Source: Acinetobacter sp. ANC 3781
GTDB taxonomy: Bacteria > Pseudomonadota > Gammaproteobacteria > Pseudomonadales > Moraxellaceae
Assembly (NCBI RefSeq): GCF_004331285.1
Contig: NZ_SJOH01000001.1
Location: 1-64,000, forward strand
Length of the DNA: 64,000 bases
Reading direction: 5' to 3'
A program made the position numbers and the translations under genes. The notes beneath the pieces were generated by a model. That model saw only the letters and a list, made by a program, of their open reading frames with translations, did no database searches and was not told where the DNA came from. This document shows, one piece after another, positions 38,836-48,594 of the stretch (position 1 is the stretch's first letter; each line of letters opens with the position of its first letter).

Positions 38836-40146
38836 TTGAAAGCTGTTATCTACCTTCTCGCATCACTCAGTTTGTTGTGCTCCACAATAGTCAATGCCGC
38901 ATTACTGAACCTCGTTCCGGAAAGCGTCGAAGCACCCGCGTGGACCATTCTTGATACCCAATCTGGACAAGTGATTGCTGAGCACAATAGCCATGAGCAA
39001 CGTGCGCCAGCCTCCATGACCAAAATGATGGTTGCTTATATTGCGCTCAAAGAAATTGAAGCAGGTCATTTAAAAAAGGATGAAATCATCACTGCAACAC
39101 CAGTAGTCAAAATGGTGCAGTGGGATGAATCACAAATGTACCTGAAAGAAGGTGAACAGATTTCCGTTGATCAATTGCTGGCAGGTTTGATCGTAATGTC
39201 AGCCAATGATGCGGCCGTAACTTTAGCTGAACGCATTTCAGGCACAGTACCTGCTTTCATTGAGCGTATGAATCTTGAAGCCAAAGCCTTGGGAATGAAC
39301 GATACGCATTTTGCTAATGCGCCCGGTATAACCATGCCGGATCATTTTTCCTCAGCATACGATATGGCACTATTGGGTCAGGCACTTACAGCAGAGACAC
39401 CTGAATACTTGCATTATTCAGTGATGCCGAGTTTCAGTTATAACCAGCGTTTTCATCGTGCAACCAACTTGGCACTCAAATTTGACCCAAGTGTTGATGG
39501 TTTAAAAACAGGTTTTACCAAAGCCGCAGGTTATAACCTGGCACTTACTGCACACCGTCCTACTGGTAATCCTGAATTGCCTGAACGTCGTCTGGTTGTG
39601 GTGGTTATGGGTACAAAAAATGCTTTAAAACGTGCTGAAATTGCCCATACCCTGCTGAACATGGCTTATACCTATACGCGTAATGAAGTGGCGATTAAAG
39701 ACAAGCAGCTGATTGCTGAATTACCGGTGATTAAGTCCACTTTAAAAATGTTTAAACTGGAAACCAGCAAACCGCAAATTATTACCACGTCTTTATATGA
39801 CCAGCCTTATGCGATTGATCTGCAAACCTATGACACCGTGAATCAGCGCATTATGTTGAATACAGGTAATGGAACAATTCAGGCAATCGACCCATTACAA
39901 GAAACCAAAACTCACTTAAATGTCGAAATTAAAGAAAAACTCCTGACCGCTCCAATAGCTAAAGTGATGGAATTGGCAACCGTACAGGTTTACCAAAACA
40001 ACCAGTTGATTCGCACCATTGCCATTGAAAATGATGTACAAATTGAAGAAGCCAATTTCTTCCAGAAAATTGCCATTTGGTTTAAACAGCTTTTCACTTT
40101 CTTCTCTAGTGATGAAGTGGAAGTTAAAACGTATCCTCTAGGCTAA
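38836..40146 (+). CDS. dacC: D-alanyl-D-alanine carboxypeptidase (PBP5/6 type)
   Basis: The 436-residue penicillin-binding protein trims the terminal D-Ala of peptidoglycan pentapeptides. Active-site motifs are SMTK (about residue 60), SAND (about 122) and KTGF (about 225). A C-terminal domain ends in an amphipathic membrane anchor (IAIWFKQLFTFFSS). I place the start at TTG 38836: AAAGGA lies 8 bases upstream and the product then begins with a clean signal peptide ending STIVNA. An ATG at 38779 is open in frame but gives a poor signal sequence. Confidence 0.93.
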   Translation: MKAVIYLLASLSLLCSTIVNAALLNLVPESVEAPAWTILDTQSGQVIAEHNSHEQRAPASMTKMMVAYIALKEIEAGHLKKDEIITATPVVKMVQWDESQMYLKEGEQISVDQLLAGLIVMSANDAAVTLAERISGTVPAFIERMNLEAKALGMNDTHFANAPGITMPDHFSSAYDMALLGQALTAETPEYLHYSVMPSFSYNQRFHRATNLALKFDPSVDGLKTGFTKAAGYNLALTAHRPTGNPELPERRLVVVVMGTKNALKRAEIAHTLLNMAYTYTRNEVAIKDKQLIAELPVIKSTLKMFKLETSKPQIITTSLYDQPYAIDLQTYDTVNQRIMLNTGNGTIQAIDPLQETKTHLNVEIKEKLLTAPIAKVMELATVQVYQNNQLIRTIAIENDVQIEEANFFQKIAIWFKQLFTFFSSDEVEVKTYPLG

Positions 40147-40207
40147 TTGCGTGACATTTCTTTAAATTATGTAAGCTGTATAACAATCTAAACAAAAGCA
40201 ATGAATT

Positions 40208-40240
40208 GAAGATGGCATATTGATGCCGTCTTCTTTTTTT
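40208..40240 (+). terminator. Terminator of dacC
   Basis: GAAGATGGCAT and ATGCCGTCTTC pair with one mismatch around ATTG, followed by eight T's. Confidence 0.85.
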
Positions 40241-40268
40241 TGTCTTGAAAATAATAAATAGGTTAAAT

Positions 40269-41555
40269 ATGAGCAATCTACATAAAATTATCATTGTGGG
40301 TGGTGGTGCCGGCGGTTTAGAACTGGCCACCCAACTGGGCAATACTTTAGGTAAAAGTAATAAAGCCAAAATCACCTTGGTAGATCAGAAACTGACCCAT
40401 ATCTGGAAACCGCTATTACATGAAATTGCGGCAGGCACTCTCAATCCACACGCTGAAGAAACCAATTATTTCGCCCATTCTGCCAAACATTATTATGAGT
40501 TTGTCTTAGGGAGCTTTATCGAGATCGATCAGAAAAGCAAACAAATCGTTCTTGAAACATCGCAGCGATCCAAACTTGATCGAACTCAAAAAAATATTCG
40601 TCTGGATTACGATACCCTCATTATTGCCGTGGGTTCGACTTCGAATGACTTTAATACCGAAGGTGTGAAACAGCACTGTCATTTTCTGGATAGCCGCAAA
40701 CAGGCAGATGTATTTCAGCAAGATTTATTGCATTTATATTTAGAAGCACAGAACCATGAAATCAGCCGTACCTTAAATATTGCCATTATTGGTGCAGGCG
40801 CAACCGGTATCGAACTTGCAGCCGAACTGTATCAAGCCAAGCAGACTTTCTTTAAATATGGGCTAAATAAAATTCATCCGAAAAATGTCAATATTACTGT
40901 CATAGAAGCGGCCGACCGGATATTACCTGCGCTTTCTGAAACCATCGCACAGCATACCAGTCATCAATTAGAGCAATTCGGTATTACGGTTTTAACCCAG
41001 CATCGGGTATCCAAAGTAGATAACGAGAAAGTCTACTTTGCCGATGGAAACTCTATAGACGCGGACCTGAAAGTCTGGGCGGCAGGGATTAAAGCCCCTG
41101 CTGTTCTGGAAAAATTAGAAGACTTTGAAAAAGACAATATTCACCGGCTAAAAGTGTATGCAACGCTGCAAACTTTATCTGACCCGAATGTTTTTGCTTT
41201 TGGTGACTGCGCTCATTGCCAACCGGCTGCAGATGAACCTGTACTTGGCCCACGTGCTCAAGTAGCCAGTCAACAGGCTAGTTTCTTGGTCAGAGCCATG
41301 AAAGCTCGTATTCAAGGCAAACCACAGCCGATGTTTAAATTTTCCGACAAAGGCTCACTGGTGTCATTAAGTCATAATAAAGCAGTAGGAGAATTACTCG
41401 GGCAAGTCAATGTGCAAGGTTTTCTGGCGAAATCAATGTATGTTTCTTTATATCGACTGCATCAAGCCGCGATTCATGGTTATACCCATGCGGGAATTTT
41501 GACTGCCAAAGATTTTGTCACAAGAAAAACAGGTCCAAAGATAAAATTGCATTGA
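40269..41555 (+). CDS. ndh: Type II NADH dehydrogenase (Ndh)
   Basis: The 428-residue flavoprotein oxidises NADH and reduces quinone at the inner face of the membrane without pumping protons. It has the FAD-binding IIIVGGGAGGLELATQLG (residue 8 on), the NAD-binding IAIIGAGATGIELAAEL (about 165) and the FAD closure FAFGDCAHCQP (about 310). The C-terminal amphipathic region provides membrane attachment. The start is ATG 40269; eight upstream codons are open within the terminator spacer and are rejected. Confidence 0.93.
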   Translation: MSNLHKIIIVGGGAGGLELATQLGNTLGKSNKAKITLVDQKLTHIWKPLLHEIAAGTLNPHAEETNYFAHSAKHYYEFVLGSFIEIDQKSKQIVLETSQRSKLDRTQKNIRLDYDTLIIAVGSTSNDFNTEGVKQHCHFLDSRKQADVFQQDLLHLYLEAQNHEISRTLNIAIIGAGATGIELAAELYQAKQTFFKYGLNKIHPKNVNITVIEAADRILPALSETIAQHTSHQLEQFGITVLTQHRVSKVDNEKVYFADGNSIDADLKVWAAGIKAPAVLEKLEDFEKDNIHRLKVYATLQTLSDPNVFAFGDCAHCQPAADEPVLGPRAQVASQQASFLVRAMKARIQGKPQPMFKFSDKGSLVSLSHNKAVGELLGQVNVQGFLAKSMYVSLYRLHQAAIHGYTHAGILTAKDFVTRKTGPKIKLH

Positions 41556-41691
41556 AATTTAAAAAACCGCCCCTATTATTAACAAAATGCCATTAAAAAT
41601 GTAGAAAATGCAGATTTTTGATAATTATGGATCTACAAAATCTGCTTTTCACTTTATGATGTCCCCTTTAAAAATTGAATGGATCAATAAC

Positions 41692-42174
41692 ATGACTGCT
41701 ATTGCAAATGACCTCGTGGTTTCTTTCCACTACACGTTGACTAACGCAGAAGGCGAAACTCTCGACCAATCACAAGGTGAACCACTTGCATATTTGCACG
41801 GTGCAGGTAACATCATCCCAGGTTTAGAAAATGCTTTAGAAGGCAAAACTGTTGGTGATAAATTTACTGTAAACGTTCCTGCTGCTGAAGGTTATGGCGA
41901 ATATAACCCAGAAATGGTTCAAGAAGTTCCTGCTCAAATGTTCCAAGGCGTGGACAACATCCAGCCAGGTATGCAATTCCAAGCTCAAACCGATGATGGC
42001 GTGCAAATCGTGACTGTTAAAGCAGTTGAAGGCGACACAATCGTTGTGGATGCTAACTTCCCGCTTGCTGGTCAAGACTTAACTTTCGAAGTTGAAATTG
42101 TTGAAATTCGTGAAGCTTCTGCTGAAGAATTAGAACACGGTCATGTACACGGCGCGGGTGGTCACCACCACTAA
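41692..42174 (+). CDS. slyD: FKBP-type peptidyl-prolyl isomerase SlyD
   Basis: The 160-residue chaperone-isomerase shows the FKBP core (VSFHYTLTNAEGETLDQS, YLHGAGNIIPGLENALEGK), an inserted chaperone flap (NPEMVQEVPAQMF) and a short His-rich tail (EHGHVHGAGGHHH) that can bind nickel. The tail is much shorter than in E. coli SlyD. The start is ATG 41692; the 28-codon open extension upstream is not family-like. Confidence 0.93.
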   Translation: MTAIANDLVVSFHYTLTNAEGETLDQSQGEPLAYLHGAGNIIPGLENALEGKTVGDKFTVNVPAAEGYGEYNPEMVQEVPAQMFQGVDNIQPGMQFQAQTDDGVQIVTVKAVEGDTIVVDANFPLAGQDLTFEVEIVEIREASAEELEHGHVHGAGGHHH

Positions 42175-42188
42175 GATCGGTACAGATC

Positions 42189-42221
42189 AAAAAAGGCAAA
42201 GTTTTACTTTGCCTTTTTTTA
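42189..42221 (+). terminator. Terminator of slyD
   Basis: AAAAAAGGCAAAG and CTTTGCCTTTTTT pair around TTTTA and end in a T-run. Confidence 0.9.
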
Positions 42222-42301
42222 TTGGCTTAATTTTTTTATAACCCGTTCAATTATTTTAGAAAATTTCAGTGTGTTGAGTAAGTTTAGTAATATTTCTATA
42301 A

Positions 42302-42428
42302 CTAGCTCATTTGTTTTAAACGCTGCATATCAATAATACGAGTTTGGCTATAACTCCACTCTACAATGCGTTGTTGGATAAAATATTGCAGTTGCTTATT
42401 TAAGGTTGGTCGGAACACCTGCCATCAC
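42302..42428 (-). pseudogene. C-terminal remnant of a Crp/Fnr-type regulator
   Basis: The minus strand reads FRPTLNKQLQYFIQQRIVEW followed by SYSQTRIIDMQRLKQMS and TAG at 42302-42304. This aligns with the end of the Crp-type regulator at 15.1 kb (SRQTVNQELQDLEKQSILR, FRKIEIFDLGKLHRI). Just upstream, in another frame, VMAGVP fits the start of the recognition helix, so there is a frameshift. The rest of the gene is gone. Confidence 0.6.
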
Positions 42429-42639
42429 GGCAACTTTGACTTTTTATAGACCGCATAAAAATCACAAATTAGCGTTTTTTGCTGTAAAAATAGTACCCAA
42501 TTAAACACCGCATACCTTTTCACCTAATCACTGACTTTAAACTTACCGTCACTAAGCAGCTAACCGATCTGCATATACCCACACAATAACATCTACCTAT
42601 CACCCAATTTTTGTTGAGAAAATAAAATCTATTGTTGCG

Positions 42640-42968
42640 TTAAATGGAAGCTTTTGGATAATCCTCAATAATGCTGATGTCGGTATGCCAAGTGTCTGCT
42701 TTGCCACCACGTGAATCCAGCTCAAGCTTATGGACTGTTCCATTTTTTACCGGCACTGTTGAATGGTTCAAAGGCGCCTACTAATGCAGTAAAGCCTTCT
42801 TCCTGTTCATCATCGGTTAAATGCTGATGATTTTTAAAGAAATAGCTTAGCACTTGAAAGATAATTTGATTCCTTCAATTTCTGTACCAATGCGACAGGT
42901 AATCGGTTTCACTTGAATAGGTTGATATTAGTAATTTGGACATAGGAATTTATTTGAGTTTGACTCAT
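42640..42968 (-). pseudogene. Remnant of a TauD/TfdA-family dioxygenase
   Basis: From ATG 42968 the minus strand reads, across three frames, IQVKPITCRIGTEIEGIKLS, then FFKNHQHLTDDEQEEGFTAL, then NGTVHKLELDSRGGKADTWH followed by TDISIIEDYPKAS. This is the N-terminal part of an alpha-ketoglutarate-dependent dioxygenase, including the iron-binding HxD in WHTD. At least two frameshifts and loss of the C-terminal two-thirds make it dead. Living relatives release sulfite from taurine or alkylsulfates. Confidence 0.7.
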
Positions 42969-43029
42969 GGCTATTCCTTATATTTCAATTATTATTGCCA
43001 GCTTTTGTTGAAATATAGTCTGCCCTTAA

Positions 43030-43140
43030 TATGCCCTAAACACTGCCAAAGCTTTGACAGTGATCAACACAATACGTGCTGAAGTGTTGAAGTTTTCTGA
43101 TTTAGACAGTGATCTTTTAGCAGCCACTTCAGTAAAATAA
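43030..43140 (+). pseudogene. C-terminal remnant of an unidentified gene
   Basis: After a stop at 43027, 36 codons read YALNTAKALTVINTIRAEVL then KFSDLDSDLLAATSVK and TAA. The composition is that of a real protein end, but there is no start or ribosome-binding site. Family not recognised. It belongs to the graveyard between slyD and rnk. Confidence 0.35.
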
Positions 43141-43171
43141 GCAAAAAAATTTGAGCTTAAAGTTACCCATT

Positions 43172-43196
43172 AAAAAAGCCCCTAAATATGGGGCTA
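43172..43196 (-). terminator. Terminator of rnk
   Basis: On the minus strand AGCCCC and GGGGCT pair around ATATTTA, followed by TTTTT, 15 bases beyond the rnk stop. Confidence 0.8.
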
Positions 43197-43210
43197 TTTA
43201 TTCAAAACGA

Positions 43211-43615
43211 TTATAGATAATCGCCTTCACGTTCTGGCTGATACAACACTTTTTCAATCTTCACTTTCATTAAATGACCATCTGGCTGTGGCCATTCAAT
43301 TTCCTGTCCTTCTGCCAGTCCCAAAATTGCTGCGCCTACCGGTGCAAGTATATTGACTTGGCCTTTTTCACCGCGAAAATCATGTGGATAAACCAGGGTA
43401 ATATCCGTAGATTCACTAGCGGGTGCAATGATAATACGCACACGCGCATTCATAGTGACTACATTTTGAGGGACATCTTGGGGAGCCACTACATCAGCAC
43501 GGGCAATTTCGTCTTCAAGATGCTGCATCGTTGGACTCAGTTTAGATTGATGCTCAAGCATGGTTTCTAAACGCTGAAGATCCTGTTGTGAAATAATAAT
43601 TGTTGGTCTAGCCAT
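43211..43615 (-). CDS. rnk: Rnk-like nucleoside diphosphate kinase regulator
   Basis: The 134-residue protein has the Rnk layout: a short N-terminal coiled coil (ISQQDLQRLETMLEHQ) and a GreA/GreB-like C-terminal FKBP domain (DITLVYPHDF, VGAAILGLAEGQEIEWPQPDG). Rnk binds RNA polymerase in the secondary channel and affects nucleoside diphosphate kinase levels. It is a single-gene unit. Confidence 0.88.
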   Translation of the reverse strand: MARPTIIISQQDLQRLETMLEHQSKLSPTMQHLEDEIARADVVAPQDVPQNVVTMNARVRIIIAPASESTDITLVYPHDFRGEKGQVNILAPVGAAILGLAEGQEIEWPQPDGHLMKVKIEKVLYQPEREGDYL

Positions 43616-43740
43616 TTACCTGTTCCTTTGAAAGAAAGATGTCATTACAGCAATAGCAAAATGAGTTATATCTTTTATGGAGTATTATTCTGTTATAGCA
43701 GAAATATAATATTTGAAGAATATGACCTTTAATCATATAT

Positions 43741-43768
43741 AAAAAAAGCCCCCTTGAGGGGGGCTTTC
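43741..43768 (-). terminator. Terminator of glyA
   Basis: On the minus strand AAAGCCCCC pairs with GGGGGCTTT around TCAA, followed by seven T's. Confidence 0.9.
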
Positions 43769-43781
43769 TCAAGTCTTTAAC

Positions 43782-45035
43782 TTATTTTGCGTAAACAGGG
43801 AATTTAGCACATACAGCAGCAACTTTTTCTTTAACCGCAGCAATTACCGCTTCGTCGCCTTTGGCATCTAGAATGTCAGCAATCCAACCTGCTAGGTCAC
43901 GTACTTCAGCTTCACCGAAACCACGTGTTGTTACAGCTGGAGTACCAATACGGATACCAGAAGTTACGAACGGAGAACGTGGGTCATTTGGTACAGCATT
44001 TTTGTTCACAGTAATGTGAGCAGCACCTAACCAAGCATCCGCTTCTTTACCAGTCACGTCTTGTTTGATCAATGACAGTAAGAATAAGTGGTTTTCAGTA
44101 CCGCCAGATACTACATCATAACCACGTGCGATCAATACTTCAGCCATTGCTTTAGCATTTACCACAACTTGTTTTTGATATTCTTTGTATTCAGGAGTCA
44201 TTGCTTCTTTAAAGCAGATTGCTTTAGCTGCAATAGCATGAACCAATGGACCACCTTGGTTACCTGGGAATACTGCAGATTGAAGTTTTTTCTCAATTTC
44301 TTCATTTGCTTTCGCAAGGATTAAACCTGAACGTGGGCCACGAAGTGTTTTATGTGTTGTAGTCGTAGTAACGTCAGCAATTTGTACTGGGCTTGGGTAG
44401 ACACCCGCAGCAACCAGACCAGCAACGTGAGCCATGTCTACAAACAGGTAAGCACCCACTTTATCCGCGATTTCACGGAAACGTTGCCAGTCAACAATTT
44501 GGCTATATGCAGAGAAACCAGCTACGATCATGCGTGGCTTGTGCTCTACAGCTAAACGTTCAACTTCTTCGTAATCGATCTCGCCAGTTTCAACATTTAA
44601 GCCGTACTGAATCGCGTTATATGTTTTACCAGAGAAGCTAACTTTTGCACCGTGAGTCAAGTGACCACCGTGAGCCAAGCTCATACCCAAAACTGTGTCG
44701 CCTGGATTAAGAAGCGCTAGGTAAACAGCAGAGTTTGCTTGTGAGCCGGCATGTGGCTGAACGTTAGCATAGTCAGCACCAAAGAGTTCTTTAGCACGGT
44801 CAATCGCCAATTGTTCGATGATGTCTACATATTCGCAACCGCCATAATAGCGTTTACCAGGGTAGCCTTCCGCATATTTGTTAGTGAGTTTTGAGCCTTG
44901 AGCTTCCATAACTGCTGGAGAGCAATAGTTTTCAGAAGCGATTAGCTCGATGTGCGCTTCTTGGCGCTCACCTTCAGCATCAATTGCTTTAGCTAATTCT
45001 GGGTCGAATTCAGAAATCGAGATATTGGCAAACAT
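43782..45035 (-). CDS. glyA: Serine hydroxymethyltransferase GlyA
   Basis: The 417-residue PLP enzyme interconverts serine and glycine and charges tetrahydrofolate with one-carbon units. The PLP lysine is in [15 protein letters not shown] (about residue 225), and [18 protein letters not shown] plus [15 protein letters not shown] mark the N-terminal region. It has full family length and is monocistronic. Confidence 0.97.
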   Translation of the reverse strand: MFANISISEFDPELAKAIDAEGERQEAHIELIASENYCSPAVMEAQGSKLTNKYAEGYPGKRYYGGCEYVDIIEQLAIDRAKELFGADYANVQPHAGSQANSAVYLALLNPGDTVLGMSLAHGGHLTHGAKVSFSGKTYNAIQYGLNVETGEIDYEEVERLAVEHKPRMIVAGFSAYSQIVDWQRFREIADKVGAYLFVDMAHVAGLVAAGVYPSPVQIADVTTTTTHKTLRGPRSGLILAKANEEIEKKLQSAVFPGNQGGPLVHAIAAKAICFKEAMTPEYKEYQKQVVVNAKAMAEVLIARGYDVVSGGTENHLFLLSLIKQDVTGKEADAWLGAAHITVNKNAVPNDPRSPFVTSGIRIGTPAVTTRGFGEAEVRDLAGWIADILDAKGDEAVIAAVKEKVAAVCAKFPVYAK

Positions 45036-45141
45036 TAGCGAGGTCCTATAAATTAGGGCTTTTAAGCCGTGCTAAGATTGGCGCGTATTGTAGCATGAAG
45101 TTTATAAATATCGAGAATGAACTTTGTTCAGTTTTAAATAA

Positions 45142-45177
45142 AAATAGCTCATGTTTAATTAAAAACATGAGCTATTT
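45142..45177 (-). terminator. Terminator of the lipase-like gene
   Basis: AAATAGCTCATGTTT and AAACATGAGCTATTT form a 15-bp stem around AATTAAA between glyA's promoter side and the lipase-like gene end. Confidence 0.8.
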
Positions 45178-45190
45178 ATGTCAATGCAAG

Positions 45191-46429
45191 TTATTGAATT
45201 GGCATTAGAGATTTTACATCTGCAATAATATTAGGAATATTTAAAACATAGACTGTTCCATGATCCCACTTCGTTGCACCTGATTCATCTGTCAAATAAC
45301 GAATACTGGTGTTTTGTTTTATAGCTGAAGAATAAAGAATATCGGTCACTTGTTTAGGAACAGTAGTATCCAGCGATCCCTGATAAATAATGACTGGTGT
45401 TGAAACTTTAACCTGAAGTGGCTGCGAGCCTTTTTCTAAGAAAGTTTTAACCACTGGAATACTCATAAAATCCGTTTGAGTGCGTGGGTAATTATCTACT
45501 GAACCATTTATAGTTGCGTAATCCTTCATTCCTTTACCAAATTTCTGTCCCAACACATCATAGCAATCAACTTCAGCATTCTTCGCAATATTATCTGTTG
45601 GAGATTTAAAAATCTGACTGTATTGCAAACTAGGATTTGGATTACGCAGCCCTGCTGTAATTAATGCAGTAAATGTATCTAAAGATGCCAAAGCTGTAAT
45701 TTTTTTATTCAGGTCAGTTTCTTTTCCCGCTGCACTTTCCCCACCTGCCAAAACAAGAGGAAGATTGGAAGCTGGAGCGAGAGCCACAGTTCCTTTATAT
45801 ACCAAATTAGAGGCGCGTGAAGCATATTGAGCTGCCCCTAATGCTGCATGTCCGCCTTGTGAGTGTCCTACCGCCATCCATTGATTAGATACTTTTACCC
45901 CCAAATAATTACGTGCAGCAACCACTGCGTCAGTAATAGAATAAGCCTCGCTTTTTAAATTCAAGAAAGGATGAAGCTCATTACCACTTGGCTCGCCCAA
46001 GCCTTCATAATCAGGGGCCACCACCACATAACCTGCACTTAAAAGTTGAGCAATCATTACTTCAATATTTGAATTCAGTTTACTTCGACTCGGTGCACAT
46101 TGATCTGCCACGCCAGTTGTACCATGTGCCCAAACCACAATTGGCCAACCTTTTGCAGGTGCAGGTGTTTTCGGTGTAATTACCAATGAAGTCGCTTGAA
46201 CTTCCTTGCCGTTAACCCCCAACATTTTATAAGTCATCACCACACTTTCACCAGCAGCAATACTACTCGCTGTATATGGGACAGGTGTGCTCACAACTGG
46301 ATTTTGAATATTATTGACCGGAATTCCATTATCCGGACCATTGAAGACTGAATCCCCATCTCCACTTCCACATGCAGTTAAAAATATGACCGAACTACTC
46401 ATTAACACTGTTAGCAATGTTTTTTTCAT
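45191..46429 (-). CDS. Lipase-like alpha/beta-hydrolase lipoprotein
   Basis: The 412-residue protein has a lipoprotein signal (MKKTLLTVLMSSSVIFLTAC, Cys at 20) and an alpha/beta-hydrolase domain of the secretory lipase type. IVVWAHGTTGVADQC gives the oxyanion region, VAVGHSQGGHAALG the nucleophile Ser (about residue 195), VIIYQGSLDTTVP the Asp (about 350) and KWDHGTVY the His (about 395). The triad appears complete. AGGAA lies 7 bases before ATG 46429; the longer open frame to 46642 runs through the promoter and is rejected. It likely hydrolyses esters at the cell surface. Confidence 0.87.
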   Translation of the reverse strand: MKKTLLTVLMSSSVIFLTACGSGDGDSVFNGPDNGIPVNNIQNPVVSTPVPYTASSIAAGESVVMTYKMLGVNGKEVQATSLVITPKTPAPAKGWPIVVWAHGTTGVADQCAPSRSKLNSNIEVMIAQLLSAGYVVVAPDYEGLGEPSGNELHPFLNLKSEAYSITDAVVAARNYLGVKVSNQWMAVGHSQGGHAALGAAQYASRASNLVYKGTVALAPASNLPLVLAGGESAAGKETDLNKKITALASLDTFTALITAGLRNPNPSLQYSQIFKSPTDNIAKNAEVDCYDVLGQKFGKGMKDYATINGSVDNYPRTQTDFMSIPVVKTFLEKGSQPLQVKVSTPVIIYQGSLDTTVPKQVTDILYSSAIKQNTSIRYLTDESGATKWDHGTVYVLNIPNIIADVKSLMPIQ

Positions 46430-46834
46430 GTGCATTTCCTTATACATTTTTTGTTGTGATGATTTAAGTATCATGAAGATAAGAATTATTACCTTTATTC
46501 TTAATTTTAAACAATGTAATTTCAGATTAAATAAACACAATAAAATTGAATAATTTTTTATCCAATCTAAGTCATTGATTTTTACTACCTTCCATCCACC
46601 AAATTTACAAATATACAACAATTTAGGTTTGGTAAAATACAAACTTATTCATCTTATTTTTATTAAATTCTATTTATTTAAATTGAACAACTATTAAAAA
46701 AATAAAATTTATTAAATAAGTTAGTATCGTTATTTCTCTCGATTCATTACGAACAAATTTTTCTTAAGCTTTATTTAAAACCATGATCAAAATAAGAGCA
46801 TTTGAACCCCTAAAACCAATAAATCAAGCTAACA
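46430..46834. other. AT-rich upstream region of the lipase-like gene
   Basis: About 400 bases, very AT-rich, with promoter function for the leftward gene presumed. No frame, hairpin or repeat was recognised. Confidence 0.4.
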
Positions 46835-46839
46835 TCAAA

Positions 46840-47079
46840 GTGAATTTTTACAGTTACTCAAACAACTCTTTATCAATCCTGACATCGCTATCAAGCAACA
46901 AGGTTTTACTCTTTTAGATCGTGCCTCTATGCCATGTGCATATTTGAATACCGTGATGACACTCAAGCTATTAAATTGATGAATCATGAAGTGGAGTGCC
47001 TTTGTATCTATATAAAGGTCTAATTTCGGTTGAAGAATTAAAACAAGACTATTTAAACATCATCTCTAGAAAGAAATAA
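46840..47079 (+). pseudogene. Degraded gene of unknown family
   Basis: Three collinear protein-like segments occur in successive frames: QLLKQLFINPDIAIKQQGFT then LLDRASMPCAY; MCIFEYRDDTQAIKLMNHEV then ECLCIYIK; and GLISVEELKQDYLNIISRKK with TAA at 47077-47079. Two frame changes join them, so this is a small gene that has died, not chance. I cannot name the family. Confidence 0.4.
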
Positions 47080-47174
47080 GAAAGAATAACTCAAAGTCGC
47101 TGTTTTCGGTTTGTGTCTGCACATTTGAAAGTGTTAAATTTATTTAAACTTTCGCTACAGTTATGGATCAGGTC

Positions 47175-47873
47175 ATGCAAGCAATTATTCTCGATACAGA
47201 AACCCATACACTAAATGGACAGCCGATTGAGATTGCCTATGCACCTGTTCAAATCGATGAAGGCAAACTGACTCTCGATAAAACACAAATTTTTGATCAA
47301 CTGTATAGCGTAGATGAACCCATTTCTTATGCAGCAATGGCAGTACATCATATTTTGGAATCGGAATTAGTCGATCAACCTCACTATAAGACTTTCAAGC
47401 TTCCTAGCGATACCATTTATATTATTGGCCATAACATTGATTACGATATTCGCGCTCTGGAAAAATGTGGCGTAGATTCCAAACATATTAAAGCCATTTG
47501 TACGCTTGCACTTGCACGCTTAGTTTGGCCAGATGCAGAAGCACATAATATTTCTGCGCTCATTTATATGATTACCAAAGGCAGCGCAAAAGCCCGCGAA
47601 ATGATTAAAAAAGCACATCGTGCCGATATGGATATTATTTTGACCGCAAATATTTTGATGCATGAAATTCATCATCTAAAAATTCAAAGTCTTGAAGAAC
47701 TTTATAAAGTATCTGAAGATGCCCGTATTCCACGTAGTATTAATTTTGGCAAACATCGTGGAACTGCTATCACCGATTTACCTGCGGATTATATGCAGTG
47801 GCTGCTTCGTCAAGAAGACCTAGACCCTTACTTACGTAAGGCAATCGAAAACGCAAAAATCGTTACCTTATAA
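47175..47873 (+). CDS. DEDD-type 3'-5' exonuclease with DUF3820-like C-terminus
   Basis: The N-terminal domain (about residues 1-165) carries the exonuclease motifs: AIILDTETHTLNG (Exo I), IIGHNIDYDIRALEKCG (Exo II) and KKAHRADMDIILTA (Exo III), like exodeoxyribonuclease X or RNase T relatives. A C-terminal block (INFGKHRGTAITDLPADYMQ, about residue 190) is the short DUF3820-type motif also found beside such nucleases. ATG 47175 follows CAGG; another ATG four codons upstream is possible. Probable DNA repair or RNA-trimming role in the cytosol. Confidence 0.83.
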   Translation: MQAIILDTETHTLNGQPIEIAYAPVQIDEGKLTLDKTQIFDQLYSVDEPISYAAMAVHHILESELVDQPHYKTFKLPSDTIYIIGHNIDYDIRALEKCGVDSKHIKAICTLALARLVWPDAEAHNISALIYMITKGSAKAREMIKKAHRADMDIILTANILMHEIHHLKIQSLEELYKVSEDARIPRSINFGKHRGTAITDLPADYMQWLLRQEDLDPYLRKAIENAKIVTL

Positions 47874-47961
47874 TCTTTTGATTTGTAATATTTTTTACAT
47901 ATTATTGTCATTATTGCCGACTACAATCTGCCTTAATTTATTTTGGAGAGTAAATTAAGGT

Positions 47962-48594
47962 ATGTCTCAATATCACAAAACCGACTTAGGCATTGCAAGT
48001 TTAAAACAGCGTTCAATGGATTTGAATGCTCGCCAACGTAGACTATTACTTTTAATTGGCACCGAAGATTTTAATCTCCTTAACGAGCAATTTAAAAATC
48101 GGATTGCGCCATTAGAATTGCTCGAACAATTGCTAGATATGGGATTAATTACTTGTTCTCTCCCAGAGCAAGCTCAAACGCCGCCTTCTTCAGCTACACT
48201 TGTGAGTGAAATTGAAACCCATCTCATCACTCAAACCTCAACACTTGCAGAGAAGTTTGCCGAACCTATTACTACGTCTAACACTTCTTCTATTTCATCC
48301 AGTAATGACAATTCTCAAGCAATAGAAACGCCGAATGAAATCATAGAAGTTATTATGGATGCTCTGGATTTTGAAGAAGTTAAACAATTAATGGCTCATC
48401 TACTCCAGCAAAACTGCGGCTTAATGGCAAAACAACTAATTAATCGCATCTTACAAACCCAAGATTTACGCAGTTTAAAACTGTGTCAAATGCAATGGTT
48501 TACAGCGTTACAAGAAAGCCGTATTGCTCCAGCAGAATTGAAGCAAAATTTACAGCAAATCAACTACTCTCTACAAAAGCTGAATGCTGTATAA
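47962..48594 (+). CDS. Unknown protein with N-terminal winged-helix-like segment (210 aa)
   Basis: Residues 15-65 (LNARQRRLLLLIGTEDFNLL, then a LLEQLLDMGLITC ending) look like the winged-helix response domains that follow ARQRRLLLLI in some Acinetobacter regulators. A Ser/Thr-rich linker (about 75-120) and a helical C-terminal part (about 125-205) follow. AAGG lies just before the ATG. The family has no named function that I know of. It lies 88 bases after the exonuclease gene and may share its transcript. Confidence 0.75.
   Translation: MSQYHKTDLGIASLKQRSMDLNARQRRLLLLIGTEDFNLLNEQFKNRIAPLELLEQLLDMGLITCSLPEQAQTPPSSATLVSEIETHLITQTSTLAEKFAEPITTSNTSSISSSNDNSQAIETPNEIIEVIMDALDFEEVKQLMAHLLQQNCGLMAKQLINRILQTQDLRSLKLCQMQWFTALQESRIAPAELKQNLQQINYSLQKLNAV

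Noticed and set aside
43274-44641. Open frames antisense to rnk and glyA
   Set aside because: The minus-strand genes are certain and the antisense frames overlap them fully with no supporting features.
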